A program made the position numbers and the translations under genes. The notes beneath the pieces are model-generated. The model did no database searches and had not been told where the DNA came from. It worked only from the letters and a program-made list of their open reading frames with translations. Shown here one piece after another: positions 39,288 through 58,984 of a DNA stretch of 64,000 nt; position 1 is the stretch's first letter, and the number at the start of each line of letters is the position of its first letter. Origin of the DNA: Flaccisagitta enflata (taxonomy: Eukaryota > Chaetognatha > Sagittoidea > Aphragmophora); the NCBI GenBank assembly GCA_965153355.1, contig OZ231126.1, positions 19,902,001 to 19,966,000 on the forward strand, in the 5' to 3' direction.

Positions 39288-39843
39288 CACCGTCTTCGGA
39301 TCGGACTGTGAAATGGAAAACCTTTATAGCTTCTAAACCGCTAAGAAAAAAGTTATGAAATTTTCAGTGAATATTGGTAATATGTGACGGTTTTTGCCTG
39401 TCAAAGCTCAGATCATAGTATAGAAAAGGTGAGGGGAAACAAAATATTGAAAGAACATCCATTTTTTAAGCAAAACCACTTTTTTTACCTGTTTTTTTTC
39501 TCGGAAGGTGCTGTTTTTTTCTCAGAATACGCAGCAAATAGATCATACATAAGTTAACATCTGTCATTGAAAATAAATCCAAGAGTTTTTGTTGAAATGC
39601 AAAGCAATTTCAAGCAGATAAAAACAACTCCTTTTTAAGGTAATAGGGAAAAATTGATATTGATAAAAAATGGATTTTCTTTCAATATTTTTTCCCTTTC
39701 ACCTTTTCTATACTATGATCTGATCTTTGACATGCAAAAACCGTCACATGTTACCAATATTCACTGAAAATTTCATGATTTTTTTCCAAGTAGTTTAGGA
39801 GCTATAAAGGTTTTGCATTTCACAGTCCGATCCGAAGACGGTG
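39288..39843. mobile_element. Long foldback element, about 556 bp, TA target
   Basis: CACCGTCTTCGGATCGGACT at 39288 is inverted exactly at 39824-39843, with TA on both sides. The arms stay complementary (for example CTATACTATGATCTGATC against GATCATAGTATAG) to a centre near 39565. No protein frame is present. Confidence 0.78.
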
Positions 39844-39845
39844 TA

Positions 39846-40974
<1,129 letters not shown>

Positions 40975-41135
40975 ACACAGGTTCATTATCTTTGTTTTGT
41001 TTTGGTCATCTGCGAATTGGATACCAGACACCCACGACAACAATCACCCTAAACGTATGGACGGATTGATAGAGAAAAAAACATTGCCCAGCTTGGTGAG
41101 ATATATTATTTGTGTGACAAAAACATATGATGTTG

Positions 41136-41239
<104 letters not shown>

Positions 41240-41654
41240 AAAAAAAACCGTTGCAAATTTCAGGCAATTATGGACATGGTTGGGATTGTCATATCGATCA
41301 TGAAAACCTCATTTGGGGCCTATTTCTTGGAAACTATCCTAACAAACTGTTTCAGAACGTTATCTTTCAAGCGATTGTCCCAACATTCCGTCAATGTCAG
41401 CGACGAGCCTTTTCTCAATTGCACTAAAGTTCCATGGCCACCCATAGCCATCGCCAGTATCACCTCGCCCCCCCCCCCTCTCTCTCTTTCCGACGAAATT
41501 TACCATTCGAGGCCATGATAAACAAAAGAAGGGAACCCCGAAAATATTTCATTTTCTGTATTTGTCTCTGCCAAAGGAGATGAAACTTTAACTGTTTGTG
41601 GACAAATGGGCGAACATTCATTGGCCCTGGGAGTTTACAGTGGAAACACAAAGG

Positions 41655-41840
<186 letters not shown>

Positions 41841-42072
41841 TTAAGATTGTATCTATGGAGTCTTTGTTCCAGCATTGGGCCTTTTCCGCTTCCCAACATT
41901 TGTATGTGTGGGCTGAATGCATTCAAGATTTTCTTCATTATTTGTTATTCCACAAATCTGTCCAATTTGCATAATGAAGGAGGATATTTAGGGGCGTTAT
42001 CCACTATCCAGTTCTCAACTTGAATTTCAATAGAATATTAGTAAGGCCTCTTCCTCATTTTAAAGTTGGAAA

Positions 42073-42341
42073 TAAACAAGGTCAACACCTTACCGTCGCG
42101 TGCGATTGTTAAGACTATAAGACAAAAAAGCTAAAAGACTAAATGTAAATTGACTTAAGATGACATAAAATGACTTAGAATGACCTATCAAGACTAAAAA
42201 TGACTTTGAATAACTTAGACTGACTTAAAATGACATAAAATGGCGAAAAAAAGCTAAGCTTTACGGACCGAAAGACAGACGGACCGACCGACAGACAGAT
42301 GGACAGAGCGGGTCATAGAGTCGCGTGCACGCGACTAAAAA
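42073..42341 (-). mobile_element. F1c element, opposite orientation
   Basis: The minus strand begins TTTTTAGTCGCGTGCACG, then CGCGACTCTATGACCCGC, a TCCGTC/TCGG tract and degenerate AAGTCATTTT units. The 3' arm is CGCACGCGAC and the end is AAGGTGTTGACCTTGTTT, where AAGGT and ACCTT form the 3' hairpin. Confidence 0.83.
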
Positions 42342-43020
42342 TCAATACAAAATTAAAGGAGATATGCTATCAGTTGACCGGAATCCTGCTCACGACGGGG
42401 AGTCTTCAAAAAGAACGAGAAAAGCGCAACAAGGAGGCAAAATGGAAAGTAGAAGGGAAAGAGGAGATACCAAGGAGGAGGTCATGATTTAGTGAAAGTG
42501 AGAAATAGAAAAGAAATGTTGGGTGGGGTGGGGAATTATGGATGCGGAGCAGGCTGGAGAGATGAAGGAAGGAACAGGGAGAGAGAACGGGGGATGGGTT
42601 GAGGGAACGGGCATTAAAAAAATTGCATACATCAGTTCATATTACGTATTTTGTGTGACCCGAGGGGCAGGGGACATCCCGCCGTGATCGAGGGTGGAGT
42701 CTTTCTCTCTCTCTCTTTTCGTAACCCAAAGAAAGTCTTTTTCTTGAGTTTCAAATCTGCCTTGAGGGGTCGAAGGTTGCACAGAGGGAGATGAAAAGTT
42801 ATTCAAAATTTTGCGAGAGTCGAAGAATTGAAATGAAGAAAAAAAAATGAAATCAGATATTAGAAGGAGAAAGAGTGCCTTTTATGATTTGAAGAAAACT
42901 GAGAAGCAAGCCACCCAGGCACTCAAGATGGGCATAAGAAATTTAATGATCGTATTCTCTAGGTATACATCGGGGGATTCGGCGTGTGTAGGAGAATGGG
43001 AGTTAACAACTTTCTTCGTT
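42342..43020. other. No gene seen
   Basis: Purine-rich sequence; nothing recognised. Confidence 0.4.
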
Positions 43021-43042
43021 GAAAGAAAGAAAGAAAGAAGGA

Positions 43043-43130
<88 letters not shown>

Positions 43131-43131
43131 A
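43021..43131. repeat. (GAAA)n microsatellite
   Basis: About 27 GAAA units with one GAAG. Confidence 0.97.
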
Positions 43132-43482
43132 ATAGTTTGAGGTTGATAGTTATTGAAACAGCTTATGAAGATTCAAATTACAATCTTGGTTTCCACTTTT
43201 CTGCAATTGGAGGCGCCGGCGCGTGCAAGAGAGAGATAACCAGCAGACAACAGACTCGTGGCGCCCTCTCGAGGCAGAAACACGAATTAGGGAGTAACAA
43301 ATGACCAACGCGAGTCTTTTTTGAGTCGGGAGACCGTGAACTTTGAAAAAGAGAAGATATTTGCCGGGGTCAAAGGTGGCTTTGGTCCTTCTCCTTTTTT
43401 TCTCACCCGTCTCCTCTGGGTTTGGTCAGTGTCTTTTCTTTTTTTTTTTCTTTCTTTTTGAGCCTGCTCTAGCAAAACATCA

Positions 43483-43700
43483 TTTTTGGGCAGCGGCCCC
43501 ATAGGGCCGATGTCCTGTAGGAGACAAGGGTGAATTTCCAGACATCTGACCTTCCATCCGTCTGTCCATCCATCTGTCTGTCCATCCATTCATCCGTCTG
43601 TCCATCCTTTCGTCTTTCTGTCCGTCTGTCTGTCTGTCTGTCCATCCATCCATCCATCCATCCCCCCCCGGACGACCAGTGGGGCCCCAAATCACCTTTT
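43483..43700 (+). mobile_element. F2 element, type B, truncated
   Basis: Only the left arm is present (43488-43550: GGGCAGCGGCCCC, GATGTCCTGTAGGAGAC, TGAATTTCCAGAC), followed by a TCCATCCG/TCTG tract to about 43662 and a C run. No right arm or tail follows. Confidence 0.7.
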
Positions 43701-44605
43701 ACCCCTTTTAAGTCCCAATCTTCTCCTCTCCTGAGGTCATGGAGGGTCAAGAGTGACGTGAGAACAAGTGTAATGATGAAAGGGAAACCAGTGCAGATTG
43801 CGTAGAGAAATGAGTGGATTAGGACATTTTCTTGGCTAAAGCGAAGTTGAGACCTAGTCTTCATTGACTCATTGTACTGCATGGCGCTCGTGGAAATGAC
43901 CAGATTTTCCGATCGTCTCCATCGGCAGCCGCAGGAGTGGAGTCCTCGACTGATCAATCATCGCGAGGTTTTTTTCGCGCGACAATGCCTTCCCCGAGAA
44001 CTTACAAGTCACAAATGAGAGCACCGTCTCTACGCAATGTAGTGGCGAGACCACCTCGGATTAAACACCATCAGGAGCTCCAAAGGCTCTCATCCCTAGC
44101 TTGGTCAGGGTCTGGCAATAATGTTGACCACCTATTGTAAGGGACTTGAAGTATCGGATGAGGGTAAGACTGTTCAAGCGATTCTTGGACAGCCGGCTTT
44201 AGCGGTGTCCTCTAAAATTCCCACGCAATCTTGCACGTGGGTAGACTGCATATAGCGCATACAGAGACATAGTGGTGAAATGTATTTCTTCAGTCTATTT
44301 TTTCACTATCAAACTCAATCAAAGTCAAGGAAATTACCATTGGAATTTACAAAGAGAAAAAAGTAGTTTTCGCCAAGTTGATTTGTTTTATTCTTTCCTC
44401 TTAAATTCAGTAAAAAAAATCACTCTTATATACAAATAATAAGGATTCTCCTTGATGTGTTGACAAGGCTCTAGAGCAATTGTCCTACTGCATTATGCAA
44501 ATGAGATCGCTATTTTTCAAAGATTCGTGCCACAACAATACAAAACTGGCATAGTTCATGTTTTATAAACTGTGAAAAATTCAATGTGACCACAATAACA
44601 GCAGA

Positions 44606-44608
<3 letters not shown>
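43701..44608. other. No gene; dispersed repeat at 44186
   Basis: Unique-looking sequence containing the dispersed repeat at 44186-44250; AT-rich after 44280. Confidence 0.4.
44186..44250 (+). repeat. Dispersed repeat, copy 2
   Basis: TGGACAGCCGG..., GTCCTCTAAAATTCCCACG, AATCTTGCACGTGGG; partner of 4253-4320. The extent outside this core is unclear and no protein was recognised. Confidence 0.45.

Positions 44609-44649
<41 letters not shown>
44609..44649. repeat. (CT)n microsatellite
   Basis: About 20 units. Confidence 0.95.
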
Positions 44650-44653
<4 letters not shown>

Positions 44654-44779
44654 TCCTTTTACTTTCACCCTTCTTCACCCTAGACGCGAAAAAAGACTCC
44701 GTGATAAATGCTCTTTGACCGTTTTTTCTTGTGTTTTGTCTCGTCTTGCTTGAGTTTCCTTCTCATGTACGCACTTCTG

Positions 44780-45000
44780 TTTTTTGTTGCGGATAGCAGC
44801 TCTAAAAGAGGCTTTTTCCGTCCGTCGGTCTGCTGGTCCATGATGATCGAGTTGAAAGGTCTAAAAACGCGCATATATGATGCTGCAGTTATGATTGTCT
44901 GTGAATGTGAGTGCGTGTGGGGCGGGGGAGGGTATGGATGGGGGTTGTATGCCCCTGCCCACCCGTCCTCAACGACATTGTGACCCCGCGTCACTTGCTT
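44780..45000 (+). mobile_element. F1b element
   Basis: It reads TTTTTTGTTGCGGATAGCAG, CTCTAAAAGAGGC, TCCGTCCGTCGG, and ends CCCCTGCCCACCCGTCC, GTGACCCCGCGTCACTTG. The 3' hairpin GTGAC/GTCAC is intact; the 5' hairpin has mutated. Confidence 0.78.
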
Positions 45001-45274
45001 CATCATTTCTTTCTCCTCTCTTAATGCTTGCTCTCTTGTTCTGTTGTTTCCTCGTTCTCTATAACATTGTTACGCCTAAAGCACATAGAAAAGCCCAGAG
45101 GCATTTCCTGGCCCCCGCCAAGAGACATTTTTTTCTCCTCTTCTCTGTATTCTTGAGTTTTGAAAGATTTTTTTGACCCGGAATATGGCCCCTTGCTAAA
45201 AAAAAAGAAGAAATTTGTAAAAAAGAAAGCATGTATAATTCTTGTTTCGTGTAAAAACTCATGGAAAGGAGAAT

Positions 45275-45451
<177 letters not shown>

Positions 45452-45583
45452 ATTGCGGAGACGCCCGAGGCTAATCGCACCAGTAGGTCTCGAAAATATG
45501 GCAAAAACCATCGAATAGATTGGGAAAAGGTGAAAAAGAATGGAAAAAGATGGAGGAGAAAGTGAGAATAAAAGAGAGTGAAT

Positions 45584-47084
<1,501 letters not shown>

Positions 47085-47219
47085 GCACGCGAGTTTTTAG
47101 CGTGTCCGCGTTTTCCTCTGCGTGAATCTCGCAAGCGGCCAACTTCGCGCTAAAAAAGGCGCGCTCGCGATTGGGCGGAGGAAAGGGCGCGTGCTGCACC
47201 CAAACGGACCATACGGTAA

Positions 47220-47400
47220 CCACGACGACGATGACGACGATGGTAATGACGACGACGACGAAGAGGACGATAATGATGATAACGAAGAAGAAGAGGATAT
47301 GGGTTGAGGGAGGTGACGATGACGACGATGACTTTAACGACGTTTGGGTGACGATTTGGGCGCGACCATAATGACGATGTTGACGACGAAGACGATTACG
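47220..47400. repeat. Cryptic GAC/GAT/GAA trinucleotide region
   Basis: Irregular GACGAC, GATGAT, GAAGAA runs. Confidence 0.85.
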
Positions 47401-48988
<1,588 letters not shown>

Positions 48989-49352
48989 AGCAATCCACCC
49001 TCTATTCCACCGACTTCCTCATTCGTCACTTATTCCTTTAACGTATGTATCCATACAAAGATTGTTTAGCACAACAGCTTATAAACAAACGGTGAGATAT
49101 AAGAACGACAAAAATACAGACTCGCCCCCATGTTGGCAATCCACCGTCTCTTCCACACCCTTCCTCAATCGTCATTTGTTCTTTTGTCATGACCCGCCCC
49201 CATGTATGATGTTAGCAATCCACCCTCTCTTCCACACCCTTCCTCATTCGTCATTTGTTCCTTTGCCATGACTCGCCCCCATGTTAGCCATCCACCCTCT
49301 CTTCCAAACCCTTCCTCATTCGTCATTTGTTCCTTTGCCATGACTCGCCCCC
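48989..49352. repeat. 72-bp minisatellite
   Basis: GACTCGCCCCC or GACCCGCCCCC starts units at 49119, 49191, 49270 and 49342 (periods 72, 79, 72; the 79 has a 7-bp insertion). A diverged partial unit (AGCAATCCACCCTCTATTCC) lies at 48989. Confidence 0.9.
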
Positions 49353-50094
49353 TCTTTCGCGCATCAACGGAGTTAATTCCCAGGCGAGCCTGACGGCGAT
49401 CGAGGGAAGCATAGAAAACATCCACGGATAATCTAACATCTAAGAGAATCTTTCGCCCTTATTTTGTCTCTCATCCATATTCTATACATGGCCAGTGACG
49501 ACGATAAGGATGACGATGTCAACTTTATGCCAACTATATCCCTTACACCAACGTCATTAGATTGGGGGTGCCTCTTGCCAAGTGGGGCTGTTACTTGGCG
49601 TATTTAATGAAAGAAAAGGCCTTGAAAATGTGTCAGTACTCGTGGTTACGTTCCTGTGCAATGTAACTAACTTTCGTCATTTCAACCTTGCTGATCCCTA
49701 CAAGTCTGTGTGTCTATCCCCTCTATCTGTCAATGACTATTTTGCCCTCTCGTTCGCTGTCGTTTTTTCTCAATCTCATATTCTTTTTTGCTCTCTGTTG
49801 TATCGTTTCTTGGTGCCTCACCGCCCATGACTCTTTTTCTCTTTTTCTTTCTCTATCTGTCTCTCTCTCAATCTCTCTCTCTCTCTCGCACTTGCTCTCA
49901 TATGAATTATTTCGTGTGGCGGGGTTTTGATATTTGGTCGACAGCAAATCTCCAGTGACGCGAAAAGATGGCGAATAATGTGCAGAATTCTCTCTCTCTA
50001 TATATTCTCCTCATTTCGGAACGTGTGTTAGTGCACCCCCTCTCACAGTCTCCAGCTTGCAGCAGAGAGACTCGACAAACGATCATTGTGGGAA

Positions 50095-50096
<2 letters not shown>
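49353..50096. other. No gene seen
   Basis: T/C-rich at 49740-49900; no supported gene. Confidence 0.4.
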
Positions 50097-50157
<61 letters not shown>

Positions 50158-50158
50158 C
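50097..50158. repeat. (GA)n microsatellite
   Basis: About 30 units, one GAAAGA. Confidence 0.95.
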
Positions 50159-50324
50159 AGTAGCCTTCGAGATGGTCGCCTGAGTAAACGAAGCAGACAT
50201 TTTCTTTCTCACGGGGTTTCTTTCGTTTCTTCGCCGTTCTCTTCTTCATCATCTTCTTCCTTCCATTTCTCTTACATATTGTATGTATTGTCTATGAGTT
50301 GTTCTCGACATTTTGTGTTCTATT

Positions 50325-50375
50325 TGTTGTTGTTGTTGTTTTTTGTTGTTGTTTTTTTTTTTTTGGGGGGGGGGG
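50325..50375. repeat. GTT repeat, T run and G run
   Basis: Five GTT units, then T13 and G11. Confidence 0.9.
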
Positions 50376-52481
50376 TCTGTAATCATCAAACCCGAGCATA
50401 TTTCGCTTGATCATTTACCAATTCTCCCTAAGTCAATCAAAAATGAATGTCTAATAGAGTCAAAAATAGTTTCTAACCAACTACGTTATTCACTCGTTCT
50501 TTATTTTATTTTTCTTTCTGCCCTATTCCTCCATAGTTGAATGATAAAACCATACGCCCTCATTACTTCCGTTCATTTCTTGTCCCTTGTCCATCCCTCA
50601 TTCGCTATTTTACGGTTGCCTTTCCGTTTTTCATTCTCCTCCTTTCTTTACGTTTCTTTCCCGCCTTTCATCTTTTATCTATGAATTGGTTGGTCAATCT
50701 GTCAATGAGTTCAACCGTCCATCCTTTTGTTCATCCATTCATTCATCCACAAACATCAACGGAGAAAAGTCTTTAAGTATGTCGGTCAAATTCATTTCGT
50801 AAATCGGGAATGCGTCCCTTTTCATACTTCTGAAAGAACTCAATGGTCTTTTTACATTCAAGCATTCCCTTAGCCTCGACTCGACTCAACCCATTACGCT
50901 CTCTCACGTTCTTCCACTTCTCTTTCTTCCCTTTCCGTTTTACTTCATTGATCAGTTCAATCTTACCTTTAACACCTATCTATCTATCTGTCCATAATAG
51001 CTCCCATATCTCGCTCTGTCCTTTTCTTTTGTGATTCTACCCTTCCTTCCATCCTTTCTTTTGTTTCTCTCCATCTTGCGAACAAGCTATATCCAACCAC
51101 CACTATCTCCTTCTCCTCCACCTTTTCCTCCTCCTCCTTTTCTTTCCAGTTCTCTGTGTCCATTTTCCACATGATATCGGTCAAACTCATCAGTTGCCTT
51201 TCTGTTTTTGTTTGGTGGGCGTCGGCTATCTTCTCCCGCAAATTGTTTATGGTGCACTCTCGGACCTTGTGCTCTCTCTCTCTCTCTCTCTGGAATTGGC
51301 CTTTCCCTCCAACGTCTTTTGTTTTGTTTTCCCTGTTTGCATCTCGGTGATGATCGGCGTTGGTGGCCTCTGGCGGTCAGGTGGCAAAAGCCAAGCGACC
51401 CTCGAGGATCAAGCAAGAAGAAAACGAAAGGGAATCAAAGCAACATCGAAACAGAAACCAACACTGAGGATGAGAGAGAGAAAGAGAAAGAGAGAGTGTG
51501 AGCTAGAGAAAATGATATTTCCCTGAAAGAGAAGAAGCCAAAATAAAGAAAATGGGTGGAAGTAGGGCGAAAAGCGAGTATGAGCTTACGAGGTGCAAGA
51601 TGGAGCATAAGGTGAATTACACAGAGTATGAGACGAATCATGCTATGACATGAGTTTGGAAAGAGATGACGTTGAGGTTGAAAAGAGGTGAAGCAGAAAG
51701 GGATTGAGGCCAGGAGGTGACGCAAGAGGTGACACAAGAGGTGACACAAGGTTGAAAAGGGGGTGATGACATCAGATTAATGTCAATGCAGTTTCAACAA
51801 ATGAAAATGGATAAATGATTTGAGTCTGTTGGGTAGAAACATTTGGCAGATGACATTGGAGGCATCACATTGATGGTCAAGAAACGTTTTTGATGAGAGT
51901 TTTTGCATTCCATGATCATCAGTTATACCATCAGTGGTGCAATTAGTGACTATTAGTGGCAATATATGAGACAGCATCATTGACATTTGACAGACACAAT
52001 TGTGAGACATCTTACCTTGCTCATACTCATAGGTTGCATTTGTCATTATCGCCTCTTACCAAAATCATTATGATGCGTCCCGATAAGAGTTTCGAGATGT
52101 AAGTATCATGAGGAAATGTAGTTCAAACGTTCCGATGAGAATCTCCGTTTTCACTAATGACGATTTTGGGATTGTGTGTGTTTGCGTGAATCATCCGCAA
52201 AAAAAAAAAAAAGAAAAAAGATGTACAACGATCATTTTCAGCGAGAAAATAAAGCCTTTTAACGACTGCGGTCTCCATCCAAGCGCACTTCATTTCAGTT
52301 CTGTGATGGTTTTTCCCTTCTTTATGCGCCTAAGACGCCTAAAAAGCCGAAACAACATCCATTCCCAAGTTCCCCTAAAAATTTGTTGTTCTTTGTAAAC
52401 AAAACGAGAATGAGGAAAGCATTACTTTTTATCGGTTGCTCTTACATTATGTTTGCTCTCTGTCTCTGTCCCTCTCTCTCT

Positions 52482-52484
<3 letters not shown>
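50376..52484. other. No gene; short 12-bp repeat
   Basis: GAGGTGACACAA occurs three times in tandem at 51714-51749. Otherwise C/T-rich (50560-51150) and unique-looking. Confidence 0.4.

Positions 52485-52543
<59 letters not shown>
52485..52543. repeat. (CT)n microsatellite
   Basis: About 27 units within a wider TCTCTG-rich region from 52456. Confidence 0.95.
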
Positions 52544-52545
<2 letters not shown>

Positions 52546-53636
52546 ATCTGTTACACCCCCATGTACACAATGGTGGGAGAGTGGGTGTTGGGTGGGCGCT
52601 TACATGCACAAAATATATATTCATTTGTCTGGTGCACGCCAACGGCACGCAGCAGCGCACCTAACGGCGGAATGAGGCGCTTTTACGCGCATGCGCCGAA
52701 CGTGCGAGCGCGGTTACGCGTGCCGAAGCGTGTAAACGCGTGTTTGCGTTAGTTTTCTCCCTCATTACTTTCGAGCTCGTTATGTTTCTGCGCCTAAAGG
52801 GAATCGGGAGAAAATGGGAGCTGGGAACAGGCAAAAGGGCGAAATGAAGGAAACAGGGTGAAGGAGAAATGGTTTTTGTGGAACTGGGATAGTGAGAAGT
52901 GTTGGTTGTGGGTGATACTTATGTGCGCGTCGGAGTTGCTAATTTATAATGAAGCAATGTTGTCCTAAGCCATAAAGTTACTGGTTATAAAACCTAATTT
53001 TCTATCCTCTCCAATTCTTGTGGTTTTATTTTCCATTTCAAAATTAAGCAGAAATTTTTAGATAAATTGCCGATTATCTCTTCAAGTCAAAAGGTAATCC
53101 TCAAGAAAGTGATCAGTATTGATATTTGCATTTTGTAGTATTGCAATGTTATGGTTAAATTCATTGATCCATCTTTGAAGATTAAATACAATGTATTTTT
53201 ACAAATTCCCAATTATAATGTGCTCTATATATTGTTTGAGAAGTATGAATTATCTTAGATATGATTGATAATCACTAATTACCAAGCAGTAATCATCCAA
53301 TGGGTTTTTGCAACAAGAACGAATATATAGAAAAAATAAAGCATTTCTGTCATCGTAGTCAGATTCAACTAAATTTGGTTTTTCTCGACACAATTATTTA
53401 CGGCGGATCAGTGGGGCTGGTGCGCCGGTCCTAGTTAATGCATTCGCTAATCAGATTCTAGCTCTACGCGTTCGGGATAGTAAATGAGGAATCGGCGGGC
53501 TGGAGATCCGTAATATCTTGAATTAGATTTAGAGTGTAACTGTCTCAAAATGTTGTGTTGCATTTTTTCAGTTGCATGTTACTTTCGCCTCTTCAAAGCT
53601 TACTATGATTCATATGGCAATTCTTGGCTTCAGACC
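52544..53636. other. CpG-rich patch then AT-rich DNA; no gene seen
   Basis: 52635-52750 has many CGC/GCG words (ACGCGCATGCGCCGAACG). 52960-53400 is AT-rich. No gene was recognised. Confidence 0.4.

Positions 53637-54908
<1,272 letters not shown>

Positions 54909-54957
<49 letters not shown>
54909..54957. repeat. (CT)n microsatellite
   Basis: About 24 units. Confidence 0.95.
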
Positions 54958-54959
<2 letters not shown>

Positions 54960-56025
54960 CACATGCTTCCTGAAAACCAATGAATGGCAGGACGGACAAA
55001 ACACACTTAAACTCTAGAAAACATTTTTGAATGTTTTTTGTTCAATAATGCGTTACTGAAACAAGATAAGGACACGGTGTTTGTTTTGTTTGTTTGTTTT
55101 TTTCGCCGTCATGCTTGTTGCTGTATAATTGTTGATGGAAATGGAATCAGCGGAACGGTTGGTCGGCAGATCGATTGATTGGATGGTTGGTGCATCCTAT
55201 AGTCGGTCCTCTCGTCGGTCCGCGTTCGTCGCCCATAAAAGTTGTTGATGGGCGTAAAGGAGCGGCTAAAAGGAGGAAATTGGTTTTCTGGTTTTATCAC
55301 TGGTGCCATCTTTACTACCTTTCGCCAAAACATAAGTTGGACAAAAGCGCAACAACCTTTCAATACGCAATTTCAGACAATTGCCTAACGCGTCTGTTTA
55401 CCAGCACCGCAGAGATTTCCTTTTTCACGACCCCAAAAACGTCGTTTTGAAAAATGAGGGAATCCACCTTCCTTCTGTTGTACATAAACGGAAGGACAGA
55501 AAGGATTACCGCTGCACCTTATCTGCCCCTCACCCTCAATCCTCCCATATCCTTTCTACATTTTTCAGAAAAAAAGTTCATAAGAACAATATCGCGTGCG
55601 CCAAAACTTTCAGACTTAAAGCCTGACAAAATTTAGCAAAATGCAAAAAAAAAAAAAAAAAAAAAAAATGAACAAATGACACTTAAAACGGTCACTTGAT
55701 CACGGTCAAAATGATTCTTGTTAACAATCTTCAGAATTGAAAAAAAAGTTTGATATTGTTTTAAATCTATATCCAACACCATTTCCATAATCAATTCCAT
55801 CTCAGAATTTTAGTTCCATTTCTTACCCTATGATTTCACATTCCTCATATTTGATTCCATGCCTCTTGTCTTTCTGTAATCTCCTCTCTAATCTTTTTGC
55901 TATTTTCTGACCCACAGCAAATCAGCTTCGCCCTTGCAACAAAATTCCCGCTTTCCCTTGGGCCAAATAAAAACTCGGAATGATGCTGAAAGGACAAATG
56001 TTGAAATTTGGAGGGAAAGGAAAAA
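54958..56025. other. No gene; A27 run
   Basis: An uninterrupted A run of about 25 at 55645-55669 might be a retroposon tail, but no upstream element or target duplication was recognised. Confidence 0.4.
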
Positions 56026-56029
56026 ATGA

Positions 56030-56117
<88 letters not shown>

Positions 56118-56158
56118 ACGAAAGAAAGAAAGAAAGAAAGAAAAAAAGAAAAAGAAAG
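56026..56158. repeat. (GAAA)n microsatellite
   Basis: About 32 units with one GAAC and a degenerate end. Confidence 0.97.
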
Positions 56159-56406
56159 ATAAAAGAAAGGCGTTGGCTTAGGAGAAGAATAAGGGATCTC
56201 GGATTGAGGATTGAATAGCATGAACAAAGAGCGAAGGTGTTGGGAGTTTATTTTGCCATTTACAAAGCCTCTTTTCAATTTCTTTCTCGAGTTTCATTTT
56301 TCACCATACGGTTGATGAAAGATCCATGGGAGAATGTTGAGTATTTACAAACAATGCGAGATTAAGCTCTTTCATTGTGGAAAGTATTAGGACAGCTCTG
56401 AAGTCC

Positions 56407-57008
<602 letters not shown>

Positions 57009-57793
57009 TCCGTCGCCCTCATGAAACGCAGCCTCGATTCAAATCTCGTGAGTTTTCAAATTCAATTCCCGGCAGCTTGAGTAAAGGCACACTTACACAT
57101 ATATCAACCCCAGTCAGGGTTCGCCTTCTTTCTGTCTTTCTTCCAATCATTCTGTCGTTCTTTCTTTTTGTTTTTCTTACTCTCTTTCTTTCTTGCTCTT
57201 TTCATCTGATCTTTCTCGCTTTGTTCCCATCCATCTATCCTCCCTCTTACTTCTGGGTACATGAGGATCACTTGCAGATTGTATGCAGCATCATATATCA
57301 AAATTGATACTTCCGCCATCTAATTTCAATTAAGTTTGTAAGTTTTTTACTTAGACAGAAATTCAACTCATTTTACGGTGACACTAACATTTGCCTCAAC
57401 AGAGATACATTCACGATATCAAGTGAGATCCTGACGCTGGTCAGTGGTTGTTCTCGTAGACTCGTACTCCAACTCAACCATGGAGTCTCTCCCCCCCCCC
57501 CCTGAATGACATCCTACAGCTCATGAGAACTCTTGAGGTTGCTCGATGACGATGTAGTGTCAGCGACAATGAAAGTGTGTGCCTTCGTCGTAGCGCCTAC
57601 GTTTTCTTTTCCATGTTTTAGGATATTTGGGGGTTGTAAGTCCTTGAATCATGGAACAGTGTTGTCTTCAGGCTGTGTTTTTTTGGAACGATTAACAATT
57701 GATGCTCTCATTTTGACTGTAAGCAGCGAGACATAACCTTGACTCCAAGTGTACCCCAGACTTAGAAATGAATCTGAATGAGAAAATCAGGGG

Positions 57794-57796
<3 letters not shown>
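57009..57796. other. No gene seen
   Basis: C run at 57490-57502. Nothing recognised. Confidence 0.4.

Positions 57797-57887
<91 letters not shown>
57797..57887. repeat. (GA)n microsatellite
   Basis: About 45 units. Confidence 0.97.
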
Positions 57888-57890
<3 letters not shown>

Positions 57891-58170
57891 ACATTCTTTT
57901 CTACTGTCTTTCACTCATTGAGCGAAAGGAACATGATGATGTTCCCTTCCAAGGAAAAAGAAACTTATGTTCATGGAAGTCGGAGGAACAATGGAGGAGG
58001 GAGGAAGGAAAGAAGAAAGAAGAATAGATAAAACTGGAAGCGGAGGAAAAGAGACTCGCTGCCCAAAAACAAAGAAACTGAAATTTGAAACAAAAGGAAA
58101 ATTATCTCCTCCAAATCTTCGCCCTGAGAAAGATCAACATATTTCACCATTTTTCGGTCTTCTGTACTAG

Positions 58171-58175
58171 CTTTC

Positions 58176-58221
<46 letters not shown>
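58171..58221. repeat. (CT)n microsatellite
   Basis: About 24 units with one CG. Confidence 0.94.
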
Positions 58222-58223
<2 letters not shown>

Positions 58224-58365
58224 ACATCCGCTTTTAATTTTTGTACAAAAGTATACTTGATTGCCTTCATGCAACATTGCGACTCCAGGACAGTTACTAT
58301 TCTTCTTTATCACTTTGAATAACACTTGTCGATGAACTATAATATGTATAATATTTCATAATCAA

Positions 58366-58563
<198 letters not shown>

Positions 58564-58984
58564 GCGCCTCCAGATGCAAAAGAAAGATAATGCATTTAAA
58601 GTTTGCGCTCAGTTTTGTTTTCGATTTGTCTTGTGGTTGCTTTTCCCATCGGACTAAATTTGGTGACTTTGATTGGAGACCCGAGGGATGAACAGGGTAA
58701 ACTGGGAGCTAAAGTGAAATAAGATGGAGTCTTGGGATACTATCAGTTTGGGAGAAAAATGGGGCAGACTGAAGAAAGATGAAAAATACAAAAAAGACTG
58801 AATGGTGAAAATATGGTTTTCTGGGGGAGTTGGCCACAGCTTATAGGGAGGGGGAAGTGACAAAATATCGTGGAGGCTTGGGTTGGAACCGGACAGAATA
58901 TCAAAGAGGTTTGGGGTGGAACCGAAAAAAATATCATGAAGGCTTAGGGTGGAACCGGATGGTAACTTTGCTACATGGATAGTA

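Noticed and set aside
41256-41518. Possible exon after AAATTTCAG at 41256-41264
   Set aside because: The open frame continues into a C run and CT repeat without a donor, and no domain was recognised.
43201-43410. Possible gene start near a GC-rich GCGCCGGCGCG motif
   Set aside because: No supported frame follows and the next feature is a truncated F2 element.
55645-55669. Poly-A tail of a retroposon
   Set aside because: No upstream SINE/LINE sequence or flanking target duplication was found.
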